Notes: a model not told the origin generated them from the letters alone. 64,000 nt of DNA from Sweltsa coloradensis (GCA_024449915.1 JAMZAV010000105.1:620001-684000); one strand, 5' to 3'; positions 23,263-36,299 are shown, counted from the stretch's first letter. A program made the numbers and translations.

Positions 23263-24497
23263 ATTTTCGAGAAAAGGTACTGAATTCAACCATGCATATG
23301 CCATTGCATTATAACAATCGTTATTTTAACGTTTTCATAATTATAACGTATATTAATCAATTCCTTGTCAAAAGATGGTTCTGTGGGTGTTTTTAATTTT
23401 AATTTTAACCAAATATTAAGATTTGTTAGCAAAATAACTTGACAATGTATTTACTTATTTTACGTCTATCCTATGCAGTTATAAAAACTTATTTACAAAG
23501 GACAACTAAATTAAATTAATTATATACCTCCTACGCATGGATAACTGTGTAAACAAGAGTGAAGGAACATCCTGGATTCGAACGTGGAACGCAGGACAAC
23601 AGTAATCTGAAATCAACCCATGGGTTCTCCATTGGCTTAATAAACTATTTAAGGGTACTTAATTATTCGAGTGGCATGCCGCTACTCCTCTAGACGAGTT
23701 AATAATTAGTTATTATTATGTAATTCGTCGAATATTCAATACACACTTTTGAATTATCTAATGCTAATATCGCCTTTCAAAAACTCAAATAACCGGAAAG
23801 GGCAGGCTAGACAGCGTGTGTAGTATAATTTTTACTGGACTCGTCAATAAAATGATAAGATTGAAATTAGTTACATTACTGGCCAGTGATTGAGTTTTAC
23901 ACGATACATTAATTTATACAGTCTGCGAACCTTTTACAAATGCCAAAAACCCAACCCATTCAAAAAGAATTTGTCTTGAAGTTGAAAGGACGGAGAGGCG
24001 CATGACGAATTTTTACAACCATTTACCCAGGTTTACAATTTAAAATCCAAGATGAAATGGGATGACAGGTGTGGGGTCTCTTGTATAAGTGATAGTTAAA
24101 TCGTTTAATTTTTTCATTTAGTGATTATTATATTATTTATTATTATTTTTATTATTATTTCTTTATTCATAATCAAAATATACATTTCCATTCCAATTAA
24201 AAAAGGTTGTAGAAAGCGAGTCTTAGGCTCGTTCACACTGTTGTGCGTTCTGCAACCGATAATAACACTAAGAACTATAACTAAGACATAAGATTCATAA
24301 CACTCACTCAACTTCTATGAACTTTGATACAGACAATATAAGAGCATGAAGATTCGATAAAAAGAAAAGAGAAGAAAGCATGGTGATGTATGGCAGTGTT
24401 ATATCTAACAAGGCGTAGTATACAGATAATAATCCATAATCAAGTCCATTTGATGCAGGGTCGTCGTAAAAGGGCATGCAGTCACTGGGACTTGATG

Positions 24498-24767
24498 TTA
24501 TCGGAATTTGCTGTTAATTTTGTGCTTGAACTCCTTGTAAGGCAGAGACCTCACTTCACAACTTAGCGAATTCCAAACCGATGCACATCTGAAGAACAGG
24601 GACATTAATTGATAAGCTGTGGTGCGTGCCCGCGGAGGTCTAAGCGTAAGTCCTTTCTGGTTTCTGCGTCCCAACGTAGGCGCTCCAGTGGGTCGAGATC
24701 GATGCAACCACTGAGGCATCCCTCCCTTGAGAAAGATTGCGTCACATCTTCTGAAGTAGTAGTCCAA
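24498..24767 (-). pseudogene. C-terminal fragment of a CR1/L2/Jockey-like LINE
   Basis: The frame ends RTTAYQLMSLFFRCASVWNS, then LPYKEFKHKINSKF. The pattern 'R....FF.R....WNSL...V.....FK.KL' is the conserved tail after the reverse transcriptase of many LINEs (CR1, L2, Jockey groups). No reverse transcriptase core is seen upstream, so the insertion is 5'-truncated or decayed. Confidence 0.6.
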
Positions 24768-25305
24768 ACTTGGAATGTTTAGCTTTTTTCTACGATAGAC
24801 GATTTATATATATAGTTTATTCAATTCATCAAGTCAAAACAAGGCCAACAATGTTTTTAAATATTTCCTTAAAACTAAGATAAACACTTCGCCAAAAAAC
24901 GAAAATGCTTAGAAAAATGTAAATAAGACAATGAACTTATTATAATCGAGAAAAGGCTTATCTACTACACTTTTAGTTTAGAGATGGTAATTGTCTTTTG
25001 CACAATGGGGTTCACTTTTCTATGGCTATACCTATACCAAGCACTCCGAAGCATTGTTCAGTTGGAACCCTTTCAAAGGGTCGTACAAAATGTGAATTTG
25101 TTGCCCACTGAACAGCCGATTCTTGAGCATGAGCATTCTCCAATTCACTACAATTTTTTATTTATTATTTATTTATTTATTTTCATTTATTTATCTGTGT
25201 TTTTAGCTTTTAAGCTATCTGTAATGTGTCTGCAATGTAAAAAATTAATTTGAAGAGTAAAAGTGACATTATTTATTTATTTATTATTTACTTTATACAA
25301 AGAAT

Positions 25306-25380
25306 ATTCCAGGAAATCCTAATCTCGCTAACAATAACAAGTAAAATTCCAATCGCTCAGACCAACCATAAGTGAAATTT
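25306..25380 (+). repeat. Dispersed repeat, copy 2 of 2
   Basis: Partner of 23191-23262, identical over about 70 bases except for one or two substitutions. Both copies are followed shortly by 'aaaaggtac', so similarity may continue patchily. Confidence 0.7.
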
Positions 25381-26124
25381 GAAAATTAATTAAAAAAGGT
25401 ACACTATTGAGTATTACAAGTGTTCGCTATGCACGATCAGGGGGGCGCCCATACGACGGCCCTGTAACATTATGCATGTATCAGTAACAGAAACAGCACA
25501 GTTTCTTCCGAGCCCAAACGACAAATATATTAGACCTATATCAGCAATAAGAACACCTCTCACCATCACCTCGTCATCTCCACCGAAAGCGACCTCCGAT
25601 GTTCCTAGGAGGTCTTCCACCGCCCTCCAAGAAGAGACGGGAAAAAACAAAACCGTTTATATAAACTCATTTTTGCCCCCACCCACACTACACTGAACAA
25701 TTATCTGGCGGATGATCCGCTATTCCCCAAATTAAACCCCCCATTTCCGATCAAACAGACTGGAAAAATCCACGACTCTGCATTCTCATCATCAGGCACC
25801 CCCATCAAACCGTAATTTATGGCCATCAGAGGCCGGGATTTACATTTACAACTCACGGACAAGGCGTTCCGATGAGAAGATAGATAGATAGATAGAATGT
25901 CCTTAGATAAAAACAGGGTCGACGGCGCGACTACACAACCCCCGGACCCTTGCTGCCCCCCCCCCCCCCCCACAAAAAAAACTTCCTCTTTACTGGGATC
26001 GTCCCACTTTTCTCTTCTGCCTCGCTAGTGTGTCGCATATTATTTTCAGATAGGTACATGTTGGGTTTAAGTCTATATGTTTTTTATATTTTTATTTAGG
26101 GGGGGGGGGGGGATCTCCCATATA

Positions 26125-26285
26125 TTCAATAATTTTCTATCCGTCCGTCCATCCGTCTGTTCGTCTGTGGTTTTCATCGTGTGACGATCAAAACCGAACA
26201 CAGCGTCGATTGACATGCGTTTTTTCGTTGGTATTGACCTTCAACATGGATGGTACAGAATGTGTATGTTAATCCGGGGGGGGGG
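26125..26285 (+). repeat. Relative of the sequence around the 17-bp minisatellite
   Basis: 'ccgtccgtccatccgtctgt', 'gatcaaaaccgaacac', 'cgttttttcgttgg' and 'gatggtacagaatgt' occur in the same order as at 19975-20275 but without the minisatellite. A G-run follows at 26276-26288. Confidence 0.6.
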
Positions 26286-27033
26286 GGAGAAGAGGGCGTG
26301 TCCATCCCCTTAGAAAGTTGTAATATTTATGTACCAGACACCCCCACCATAATAAAGACTGGAACAAGCGAGGTATCCCAGAAGGCAGAAAGTTTGTATA
26401 CCATGTGCCAGGCTGCCCAGGCACCTCCACCATTAATGACACAAAGTTTCACTTTGGTCCCTATTTTGGGGACTCCCGTACCCAGGGTTGAGAAATTTTG
26501 TCCAGACCCAAAAAGATCCAATGGGTTAACCAAAACCCCACACGGAGAAAAAATAGTACACGAAGTGTATTTTTTATTTTTTTTAAATACTGTATTTTGT
26601 AGTTATTGACTAAACTCTCTAGGATAATGGTGTTTGTATGTTGTGTATTTATAATGTTAATATCAATATTTTAGTCATCTTCATTATTATGTTAGGGTGT
26701 AAATCATTATTTTAGCTATCAATATTATTATAGTTTCCAGATTCCAGGTAATGCTATAATGCTATTTAAACTTATTTTACAAAACTGAAATGTTATGCTA
26801 TTTTTACGTGGTTAAATAATGAATGAATAACCATGAAGGTAGTCAGCCCACGAAAAATAATATACCAATATAACAAACAATAATAATAATAATAATAATG
26901 AAAAAAGGAAAGGAAAATAACTATGAGGATAGCAACGCAAAGGTAGAGAAACCCTACATTCAGTAGCTTATCCTGATACCAGCATATTATATCATGGCAA
27001 TTTATTAATTTGACACCATTCAGCCGACAGTGT

Positions 27034-27200
27034 TGGCTCGAGCGCTAAGCGCTCGATTATGATTCGGGAGGTCCTGGGTTCGAATCCCGTAGAGACCGGC
27101 AATCCTGACTGAAGGTTTTTTCTAGCCCTCGGACATCCCTTCACAAAAGAGGGTCACATTGGTTATATCTGATGTGTATACCCTACAGCGGGCATCCTCC
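27034..27200 (+). repeat. tRNA-derived SINE-like repeat, copy 1
   Basis: A tRNA-like head (27034-27100) has a B box GGTTCGAATCC. It is followed by a body shared with 30663-30838: 'gagaccggcaatcctg', 'ctgaaggttttttc', 'agccctcgg', 'acatcccttcaca'. Conservation beyond the tRNA head is what marks a SINE rather than a tRNA pseudogene. Confidence 0.7.
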
Positions 27201-28079
27201 AAAAATTGATTTATTTATATACCATTTTATACATAGTGCAGTAGATAGAGCGATTTATTCACCATTGAGAACCAACGATGGTGGCTCATGCATAACTGAA
27301 TCCCGCCACCGGTAATAAATGTTTGCGGACATTCCTTTCACAAATTTTCCTGCATCCAAAATACCTAATTAGACACGTGGAGAGGGGTATGTTTACATGC
27401 ACACTGGGCAGGCGTCCCACGAGAAATTTTATTTCATCAATATACAAATACTTAATACTATATAAGTTCCATTCCAGTTTTGATGTGAAAAATAAATACA
27501 TAAATAATAGTGATAATAAATAATACATTTAAAATTAAACACACACAAAGAAAAGAATATGTATGAGTGGGGAAAATTTAGGAAGCTTCTATGTACTTAT
27601 ACGTATTTCAAGTATTTCCTGCTCCATGCTGAGAAACAGTTTTGCAAAATACATTACTACAGTTGAACGACAACTAAGCCCAAAAATTCCCTCCCCCACT
27701 TCAAATTTGGCATAAAGCGCTCTCACCTCTGGATTGTGATTCATGGGGGGGGGGGGCGATGATTTTTTAAAAAGATTTTCAGATATAATACGAAAACTAA
27801 CTTGGAAGCAGTTGCGTAGACTTATCTAGAGGGGGGAGGGAGTTTGGTTTTCCAAACCCAGTACAGGGTATATGTCTAGAAGTTCCAGCCGCCAGTGCGG
27901 CAGTGCCCCTTATCGCCGAAGCAGACAAAATTTGCAAATTTTGCAACTTTCAAAGGTCTAAAAACACGTTAAAAATCGAAAATGGCATATAATCTAGGTG
28001 ATGGCAATATTGGCTACACAATCGGTGTCATGGGAGGGGCGATCGCCCCTGTATCCGCCACTGGTTAATTTTGCTTTTA

Positions 28080-29100
28080 AGAGTAAATATAACTTATTGG
28101 ATTAAAACTTTAACGGTATGTACTAATTAATTAATTTATAGAATAGAACCTTTGGTTTAGGAAGTACACCTTTATTTTTTCGAGGGAAACCTGCCCAGGG
28201 TGCAATGCATGCCCCTCTTTAGGTGGTAAGTAGCGAACGCGTTCGCCCACTTACTTTTCGAAATTTTATAATAATTGTAAAGTCAATATGTTGGGAGTTG
28301 GGACACACAATACTATTTACAAGAATGGTATGTACTATGTATATGAGTTTTAGAAGTTTCTTCCATATTAAAAGAAAACATTTTTAAACGTGTTTTTAGG
28401 AAGAGCATTTGAATGTTTTCGCCTTCAGCCATAATAAACATTGGCAGAAAGAACTGGAACTTTACTCGAACACACCCGTATTAGTTTTGAATGGCCGGCC
28501 CCACACCTTACTCCAGACAAATGTCAATTCCTGGATACCCTACTGCTTGCATTTTTTGTTTTTTTTAAATTAGGGTATGATAAAATAAACTCGCAATTTT
28601 TTGGGGGTTCATTAATTTCTTATTTTAATCGGCTATAAAATACAAAACGAAAAAAACACCTTCCCCCCACCCTAAATAGGGATAGTGCTGTTACTTGTGT
28701 CGTCTTGCCCCCCATCCCCCTGGAAAATATCCTGCCGGCACCCATGAACAACACAAAATGGACAGTTCTGGCTTGTTTGAATAGTCCTGGAAATTTTGAA
28801 GTGACAAGATACAAGATATTGTAAACTGACAATAAGTCGATCTTCACAATTTTTAAAATTATCGACCAAAGCACGCTAAAAACTAGTAAAATGCCACAAT
28901 TTGGAATGGTAAAAATCCAAAAATTTCTGAGGTTATGCGAATGCAAGTCATCACGCGCATTAGCTGGGGGAGCTGGGGACATACCCCCAGCCCCCACCCC
29001 ATTGTGCCTAGTAACATACTTTTCCCGAAACAATTGTTTAATGGGAATAAGTTCTAAAAATTTCTTCATAATATAGACCCAGCTTCGAGCGTCTACCCAC
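28080..29100. other. Non-coding with C/G-run-bearing repeat pieces
   Basis: 28021-28063 ends in gtatccgccactg, a hAT-like right terminus without an identified partner. 28675-28755 and 28970-29002 carry C-runs next to 'cctgccggcacccatg' and 'ccccagcccccacc', which are pieces of another TIR family. No gene is supported; the 149-codon frame on the minus strand (28620-29069) crosses these repeats. Confidence 0.45.
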
Positions 29101-29155
29101 TCATTATTTTAGAAATGAATTAACCACTGATAACTAGGTATACGACCTATATTGG

Positions 29156-29708
29156 AATTGAGGGGTTGATTTCAAAAACAGCCAATGTCCAAAATTACCG
29201 ATTTCGAGCCCATACCATCAAAAAATTCGTATTTTCACTGGGAATAATACTAAAATAAAAGTTCTGGCAAAAACAACCTATGTCACACGTTTAAGCTTGA
29301 AAAACAACAGATTTCTCACAAAAACAACCAATGTCCATTATTTTTTAATTTTTTTTCGGCATTAAAGGTGGTTCAAGTAGGTGACAGCTATCCAGCTGTT
29401 ATGTTGGAACTATAGATATATCATATATAATATCGTATTGAACTTTCTGGAAAATAACCTCAACAAAAATGTATACATTTTAAAAATATTCTACAAAAAC
29501 AACCAATGTCCAAACGTTTTTTTTTGTCTTTCTGGGAAGTACTATGGCAAAATGTCATAGCAGAAATAAAAACTATTATCAAGATTCACAGTTAAAACCA
29601 AAAATTGGAAATTTAATACAACTTTTACGGATGGTATGAAGTTTAATTGATCTCTTGCAAAAATGTGCTTTTTGGACATAGACAGTTTTTGAAATCAACC
29701 CCTCAATT
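29156..29708. mobile_element. TIR element next to Helitron-like copy D
   Basis: The left end AATTGAGGGGTTGATTTC is the inverse of the right end at 29690-29708. Similarity continues through 'aaaaaca.ccaatgtccaaaa' for about 38 bp. The interior repeats 'aaaaacaaccaatgtcc' three to four times. No duplication or transposase was seen. The element abuts the start of the repeat at 29711. Confidence 0.65.
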
Positions 29709-29710
29709 TG

Positions 29711-30662
29711 TTGAGCGAGCGAAGCGAGCGTCTCCACTTGACTCTTATGGCTCGAATGTCTGTTTTTTTTTTGTTTTTTTTTCTTTTCTGTTACTGCTTC
29801 GATACAGGTCGCACCGTTTCTCTGATCGACCTGAAATTTTGCACACATGTACATACCACCTAGGCGGGTTGCTGTATAGTTTTGTGGCAAAATCGTTCAA
29901 AAAGTTAAAAAGTTACATTAAAGTTAATCGAAAGTTTTTTTTTCAAACTAAACGGCGACAAAATCTGAGGTGGCCAAATCATTTAGAATGTCCGTCCGAT
30001 CACGAATATGTTATTTTTATTTTGATCCGATAAGTAGTGTAGATGGAAATTACATTATAACAAAGTCCCGTTACCATGGCAACGGAAAGTCGCACAGCTT
30101 TTTGGCTCATGATAACGGTCGAACGGAGGCTCGGATCGAGTTGATAATTTGACCATCCGCAAGTTTCGTTCCCGATTGAATGCCATTAGTTTTGTGGCAA
30201 AATCGTTCAAAAAGTTATAAAGTTACATTAAAGCTGTTAATCTAAAGTTTTTTTTAAAAACTAAACGGCGACAAAATCTGAGGTAGCCAAATCATTTAGA
30301 ATGTCCGTCCGGTCACGAATATGTTAATTTTATTTTGATCCGATAAGTAGTGTAGATAGAAATTACATTTTAACAAAAGTAACGTTACCATGGCAACGAA
30401 AAGTCGCCACAAGAATTCTGGTCACTATGTACTGCCACCTAGAAGAAATCAAGAGTAAAATAGTTTTCCCAAAGAAATGATGTGAAGGTCCTCTAGATGG
30501 CGGTGGATTTTATCCATTCTCTCCTATTTTACAAATTTTCAGCTAAATCGGTCAAGACCTTAAAGACTTATTGGTATGTAACATTATGGGAATGTCGTAC
30601 TCGGGTCGTGTTGCACGTACCGGTGCTCGCTCAACAACGCGTCCAACTGAGCGTTTTCCTAG
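29711..30662 (+). mobile_element. Helitron-like repeat, copy D, with 311-bp tandem core
   Basis: It begins TTGAGCGAGCGAAGCGAGCG and ends AACGCGTCCAACTGAGCG then TTTTCCTAG. The end again holds an AACGC/GCGTT hairpin just before CTAG, although the loop sequence differs from copies A, B and C. The core is a tandem of about 311 bp ('ttttgtggcaaaatcgttca' at 29879 and 30190). The same core is shared with 35434-36246. Confidence 0.65.
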
Positions 30663-30838
30663 TAAAGGACCATTGTGAAGGGATGTCCAAGACTCCGAGG
30701 GCTGTTTAAAAGGACTCTATCCCTTGCATTCGCATTAACGACTTAAGAAAACCCCGAAAAAAAACCTTCAGCCAGGATTGCCGGTCTCGACGGGATTTGA
30801 ATCCGCGAGACCTCCCGAATCAGAGCCTCGCTCGGGGG
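30663..30838 (-). repeat. tRNA-derived SINE-like repeat, copy 2
   Basis: Reverse-orientation relative of 27034-27200, sharing the tRNA-like B-box region (here GGATTCAAATCC), 'gaccggcaatcctg' and 'ctgaaggtttttt'. It sits against the 3' end of the repeat at 29711-30662 and is followed by a G-run. Confidence 0.65.
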
Positions 30839-30971
30839 GGGGGGGGGGTCAAAACCAGAAAGAAGTGTCCCAAGCCGCCGGAGGCCCACTGCCAAGTGCG
30901 AGATTTTGAAAATCGAGATGGCGAGGGGTAAAAACGCGTCTTGGACAAATTATAAAGATGAACAGTTCAGG

Positions 30972-31230
30972 ACATGGTAATTGGGTACTTATTCGGCTAG
31001 GGGGGTCCAACTTTTATATACACTGTAACGAAAAGGATTTCGGGTGCGCTCTTATCGATTATATCCTAGATAGTGCGGCGCACTGTAGCCAGCGGAAAGT
31101 TCGGCTAACCTAAACCTATATAGTATTAGCACAGATAACAGAGTACACTACTCTATTATCTGTGGTATTAGTGTTAACAAGCTGTACAAAAGTTGGACCC
31201 CCCTAGCCAAATAAGTGCCGGTAATTGTCA
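30972..31230. mobile_element. Fold-back (hairpin) element, about 260 bp
   Basis: The arms of about 48 bp match with few mismatches; both contain CTAGGGGGGTCCAACTTTT. Inside lies a second hairpin, acagataacagagta-cac-tactctattatctgt (about 31132-31165). No coding capacity was seen and no target duplication was resolved. Confidence 0.75.
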
Positions 31231-31249
31231 TGGAATGTCTTTTCTATGT

Positions 31250-32277
31250 GGATTGAATTATAAAATACTAGCATACTGCTGCTTGACATAGAGCTTGAGA
31301 CAGCTTGAATGAATGAATGAATGAATGATCGAAAGTGGCGAGCCAATTAATTGTACAAAATGTTGAGGATGGGGCTGCCAGCGTGGAAAGTAGTGACAGG
31401 GGGGGGAGAGTTAATGTGTGTGTTGTCTGTTGTGCTGCTGCTGCAGAACATGGTAGCTGGAAGGATGACGTGAGCTTGGGTTTGAGCAGGTTTGAGCTAT
31501 CAGAAAATTGACACTCTAAGCTAGAAAAATTCTAATGAAAGCAAAAGTACACCTGCCAATCACCATATTAGATCGCAATTATATCATAAATTCGGTTTCT
31601 GCGTAGCCCGTGCAATAAAATTACTAAGGTCCAGTTTGCGATACGATTCAAAATAAATCCAATCCAAACGATATCGAGCGGGAACCAGCTGGCAATGCAC
31701 CACGTGACTCTCCGGCAGGCAGCGTCTCTGCGAGTTGATGTGGAAGTAACCGAACAGATGGCAGCCGTTTTCCCGTTTCGCCAAGGAAATAATTGACGTG
31801 CAGCTAAAGCTTATGTAAGTCTTTTAATGTGTCTGTATTAGGGTTAATATAATCTGGCTCTACGTTGGGCACATAAAATACATTTTGTATGATATCGGCC
31901 TAGGCCATACAGCTTAACTTTTGCGTAGTAGGCTAGGGCTACGCCCAGTTATAAGCATAGGACTAGGGCCTAAGCCTAGCCAACTCTTGAGTATTTGGCC
32001 TAGGTCCCTAGCTCTTAGCCCAATGATGCAATTAATGACTGTACTGTCTGCCTACTAGGCAGTGGGCACTGGCACACGTGTAACGTTAAATGAACTTATT
32101 GGGGTTTGACTGTGACGAGGCCTAGCCCTGTTTCATCCTTATTTTAGAACTTTGCAAAAAAAAAACTACAAGGTCATCTCCAATCTCCAGTGTTGGGAGA
32201 AGGAGGCTATCTTTGGATACAATGTGTGTAGGCCTACCTTTACCTATAGCCTACCTCGATACAAATAATAAATAGTA
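31250..32277. other. No supported gene; possible promoter-like patch
   Basis: 31670-31800 is locally GC-richer, with a CACGTG-containing segment and an ATG frame of only 12 codons starting at 31757. A possible splice donor (atgtaagt) follows at about 31813. No downstream coding exon could be tied to it. A (GAAT)n microsatellite is at 31307-31328. Confidence 0.35.
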
Positions 32278-32285
32278 CCTGTAGG

Positions 32286-34055
32286 CAGGAGCGTCGGCAG
32301 GATTTTTTGCAGGGGAGGGCATGGAGGTTATTACATAAACAATAAAAATGTATAGGCCTAGGGCCTAGGCCTATGCAATAGATGTGGTAAAGTTAAAGTG
32401 TTTGTAGGAAATTCGATGACTTTTTAACAGATTCTTTATGCCAGTCGGTTTGAACATGATGTTTGGCGGTATTGTTCAAGTCATTAAATTTCATACAAGA
32501 GCGAGTTGCAAAAAAAAGCACCTTGAACTCCTCTTGAAACCTTTGGTCTGACTGACAGTACACAGTTTTAACAAAGTGGTCCGCGAGCAGGTAAGGTAAC
32601 AACAATATTGGGGTTAACATAGATGAAACCTTACATGGAATGACCACGTTGAGTTCATTGCAAAGAAGAATCAGTTCAGGATATTTGTTAAAACAACTAA
32701 ACAATACTGCAACATGGTTACTAAAATCTGCAAACCATACATTATTGAATCATATATAAATATGGCATACTCATCTGGGGAAATAGCAGCAAGAAAAACA
32801 CTCTCAAAATTTTCAGACTTCAAAAGAAAGCAATACGTATATATTAAACCTTAAAACAACTGACTCATGTAAAAATATTTTAAATCACTAGGATATCCTT
32901 ACTGTCCCATCCAATTACATTTATGCAACCATAATATGTGTGTGAACACCATCATGACACATTTTTGAAAAACTCTGATACTCATCAGTATAATACAAGA
33001 AACAAGGACAACCTACATATGACAACTACTAAATTAAAGATTATAGATAAAGCTCCTGTTTATGCAGGAAAAATGCTATTCAACTACCTGCCAGATGAAA
33101 TAAAAAATGTCACAAACCTGGTAATATTTAAAAGAAAATTGAGAAGTTACCTAATAGAAAAATGTTTGCACAATATACAGATGACTTCAAGAAAGCAGCT
33201 TAGCATGAGCATACCCTTGCTGTAGCTATGTAGTGAATAGAAATGTTTAGATGTATGAAATTGTAGATACATAAAAGTAGGTAACATTAAGGCATATTGC
33301 TGCCAAATAAATGAATGTACTAATGTTAACGGATTAGTTAAGTAGGACAAGTCAAAATAGCCTACAGATGTAGTATATAGTATGTATATAAAATCTTAAC
33401 TATACCTAGCCTGTAAGTATAACTCAATGTATATTCTATTGAAAAACTTGACAATGCCTATGTTACGATGCCCGTAATTGTTACGGCATCACCAATGTAA
33501 TCTAACAGCTGCAAATAAAATACAATACAATACATCACCCGAGTAGGCTATAACCATGGATTGTGATAACCAAGCTAGCCGAAAATTCCTCTTGCGTACA
33601 TCGTCTCATGAAAAGTCTTAAGTAGCTGGTGGTGTCCATGGTTTCTCAAGGTCTTTTTTTATTTTTATTTGTTAATTTATTAAAATTGTGACCATTTAAA
33701 CAATTGCCTACATCGAGGGGGACGAAGGACTGAGACTGAAACGGTGTTGCACTTGTAGATGTCAAATCTAAAAGCGAAATAATACTTTATTACCTAACAA
33801 CATTGGCAAATCTTGAAACGAACAAACCCAAACACTGCATTTAAATTACATTAAGATACGAATTAAAACAACAAAGTAGGCATAATCAATCCAACTTTCA
33901 GCTATTAGCTAGAAGCAGAAAACATTGCCTGTGTACTTGCCGTTAAATTTAAAAGTAGGGTAGGCCCTAAATTACGTAAATTGAATTCCTGTTTGGAAAT
34001 TCCAGGGGGGGGGGGGGCAAGTGTCACCCCTTACCCCCATGTGCCGACGCCCCTG
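32286..34055. mobile_element. hAT-type element (1.77 kb) carrying a nested LINE
   Basis: The left terminus CAGGAGCGTCGGCAGGATTTT and right terminus (inverse of CAGGGGCGTCGGCAC) are flanked by an exact 8-bp duplication, cctgtagg (32278-32285 and 34056-34063). No transposase is visible. A 3' LINE fragment (about 32625-33530) lies inside, so that LINE inserted into the hAT element or was carried with it. Confidence 0.9.
32625..33530 (+). pseudogene. 3' fragment of a CR1-like LINE
   Basis: Broken frames give NIDETLTWNDHVEF-type and then YNTRNKDNLHMTTTKLKI and NYLPDEIKNVTNLVIFKRKL. This is the C-terminal part after the reverse transcriptase ('..NTR....L......FN.LP..IK......FK..L..YL'). The last clean frame is 32938-33225. 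The 3' end is marked by short tandem ACAAT repeats at about 33517-33532, as CR1-group elements often end. It is 5'-truncated and has several frameshifts. Confidence 0.75.
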
Positions 34056-34080
34056 CCTGTAGGCCTACCATCCATAGATC

Positions 34081-34740
34081 TAGTCCTTTTTATTGTGTGT
34101 CTCCTGCATGTTTAGATACAAAGATATGCCTACAAGGTAGTATTCTGTCAAATTAGTAAAATTTTCTAGATATTGGTTTATTGGGTCATAGTGTGCCACT
34201 GTAGCTTATGGGACATGTGGTCACAGGTCAGAATCATAGCTTAGTGGGCAGAGGGATGGAAAGGAGGAAGTTCGTCACCTCGCCGGCCAGATCTTGCCTC
34301 TGCATGGTTTCGGGGAGTAAAATACTCCCAGATGGACTTTCCTCTTTTCTCGCCTATAACGATCAGCAGAGCCATGCCTCTCTCTCTCTCTCTCTCTGGT
34401 CCAAATACTATCCCGGATCCAGACTGGGTAGTAAAATTGTAAATCAATTCTTCTAAATTAATAAATCTTCAATTTAACGTAATTATTTCTCGTATAATGT
34501 CATTTTGAAATCCTTGGCACTACCTAGTAGAAAAGGCATTCAATACGAGCAAAGATACGAGGGGGGGGGGAGGGAGGAGGGTATTCTTACTCCTCGTTGG
34601 AACAGGCAAACTGACAACATGCTGAAAATATTGCTGGTATTGAAGAACCAAAATGTGAATGAAATACAAAAAAATTGATTCTCCAAAATTTACAGGAGAG
34701 TACTTGAAACAAATTATACGTATTAAACTTGAAAGTTGTT
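34081..34740. other. Non-coding stretch with a TC microsatellite
   Basis: (TC)n lies at 34379-34398 and a G-run at 34560-34570. Two overlapping open frames through the microsatellite, one per strand, are not supported as genes. Confidence 0.5.
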
Positions 34741-34748
34741 ATTATTTA

Positions 34749-34873
34749 CTACAATTCAGAAATTAAAAAAGTCCACCCCAACCGGGAATCGAACCACGGA
34801 TTTCCCACATTCCAGGTGAACGTCTTAACCACTAGACCATCAGGACGGGTACATTTCAATCTCTGAATTGTAG
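34749..34873 (-). repeat. tRNA-like element enclosed by inverted repeats (copy 2)
   Basis: It has the same inverted termini as 8182-8295 (CTACAATTCAGA at both ends, 19 bp with two mismatches). The tRNA-like body is also the same (A-box TGGTCTAGTGG, B box GGTTCGATTCC). It contains 10-11 extra bases between the B box and the terminus. Confidence 0.8.
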
Positions 34874-35433
34874 CTGCATTATACATCTTGTATTGTAACT
34901 TAGGCCTAAAATGTTGTAAGTCAAAGACCAATGTTAGGCTTAGGCCTATATTCTTCCATTTGGTCACAAAATTACCTTTGTGATGATGGAAACTGCATGT
35001 CAAATTTGGAAAACATCTGTACTTGTCAAGCGTGGGTCTACAATCAAAAGAGCATATAGGGCCTAGGCCTATGCTAGTGCAGTAACAAGAGCCTAATTAT
35101 TATTTTATCTTCCCCCTGCTTTCAAGCCTCTGCAGTAAGGTGGTACTTGTCCTTGTGATGTGCTGGTACTAGGTACTTGTGTGTTGTTGGTTGACTTGTG
35201 GTATTGTAACTTTATTGCCTTGCCACGCCAGGATTTCTGGTATGAGTCCGCGCATGCAGTGATGCAACTCTTCCAGGGTGAACTCGTGCTGTCATTCAAG
35301 TAGTAGAATTTATGGCTGCATAATAGTCCTGTAGCATTTTGTTTGTCCATGGTGTGTGTACATACTAATCTCGTCTTCTTCTTTTCATGAGGCCAAAAAT
35401 CGGCCTACCCGGCCATCATGTGTTGTCGTATTA

Positions 35434-36246
35434 TTGAGCGAGCATTTCCATTTGACTCTGCCGGAAAAAATAGTCACAGTTTTTTTTTTTTTTTTTTTTG
35501 TCTCGCCATAACGTTCGAACGGAGGCTCGGAACGAGTTGAAATTTGGGCCATCAGCAAGCTTCGTTCTCGATTGAATGCCATTAATTTTGTGGCAAAATC
35601 GTTCAGAAAGTTAAAAAGTTACATTAAAGTTAATCAAAAGGTTTTTTAAAAACTAAACGGCGACAAAATCTGAGGTGGCCAAATCATTTAGAATGTCCGT
35701 CCGGTCACAAATATGTTAATTTTTTTTGATCCGATAAGTAGTGTAGATGGAAATTACATTATACCTAACAAAGTACCGTTACCATGGCAACGGAAAGTCG
35801 CGCAGCTTTTTTGGCTCATGATAGCGGTCAAACGGAGGTTCGAATCGAGTTGAAATTTGGACCATCCGCAAGCTTCGATCTGGATTGAATGCCATTAGTT
35901 TTGTGGCAAAATCGTTCAAAAAGTTATAAAGTTAAATTAAAGTTAATCGAAAGTTTTTTTTTAAAACTATACGGCGACAAAATCCAGGGTGCCTAATCAT
36001 TTAGAATGTCCGTCCGGTCACAAATATGTTAATTTTATTTTGATCCGATAAGTACTAGTGTAGATGGAAATTACATTTTAACAAAATTAACGTAACCATG
36101 GCAACAAAAAGTCGCACGAAGCTGGAGCTTTTTTGGCTCATGATAGCGGTTGCACAAAGATTCAGATCAGGTTTAAAATTTGGCCCCATAAACAAATTTA
36201 TAGCACGTGTTTCCTTATAAACGCGTCCAACAAAGGGCGTTTTCCT
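35434..36246 (+). mobile_element. Helitron-like repeat, copy E, with 312-bp tandem core
   Basis: It starts TTGAGCGAGC and ends AAACGCGTCCAACAAAGGGC then GTTTTCCTG, again a hairpin close to the end. The core is the same approximately 311-bp tandem as copy D ('ttttgtggcaaaatcgttca' at 35587 and 35899). A T-run of 23 bases interrupts the start (about 35477-35500). Confidence 0.6.
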
Positions 36247-36299
36247 GTTTATCAAATAGGCCAATAGCCCAATTTTAAATTTTAGTACATGTGTCATGC

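Noticed and set aside
23191..25380. LTR retrotransposon bounded by the 72-bp direct repeats
   Set aside because: No TG/CA ends, primer site or pol motifs between the copies; treated as a dispersed repeat.
28620..29069. 149-codon minus-strand frame
   Set aside because: Crosses C/G-run repeat pieces and shows no domain.
31600..31820. First exon and promoter of a plus-strand gene
   Set aside because: Only a 12-codon ATG frame and a possible donor; no matching downstream exon.
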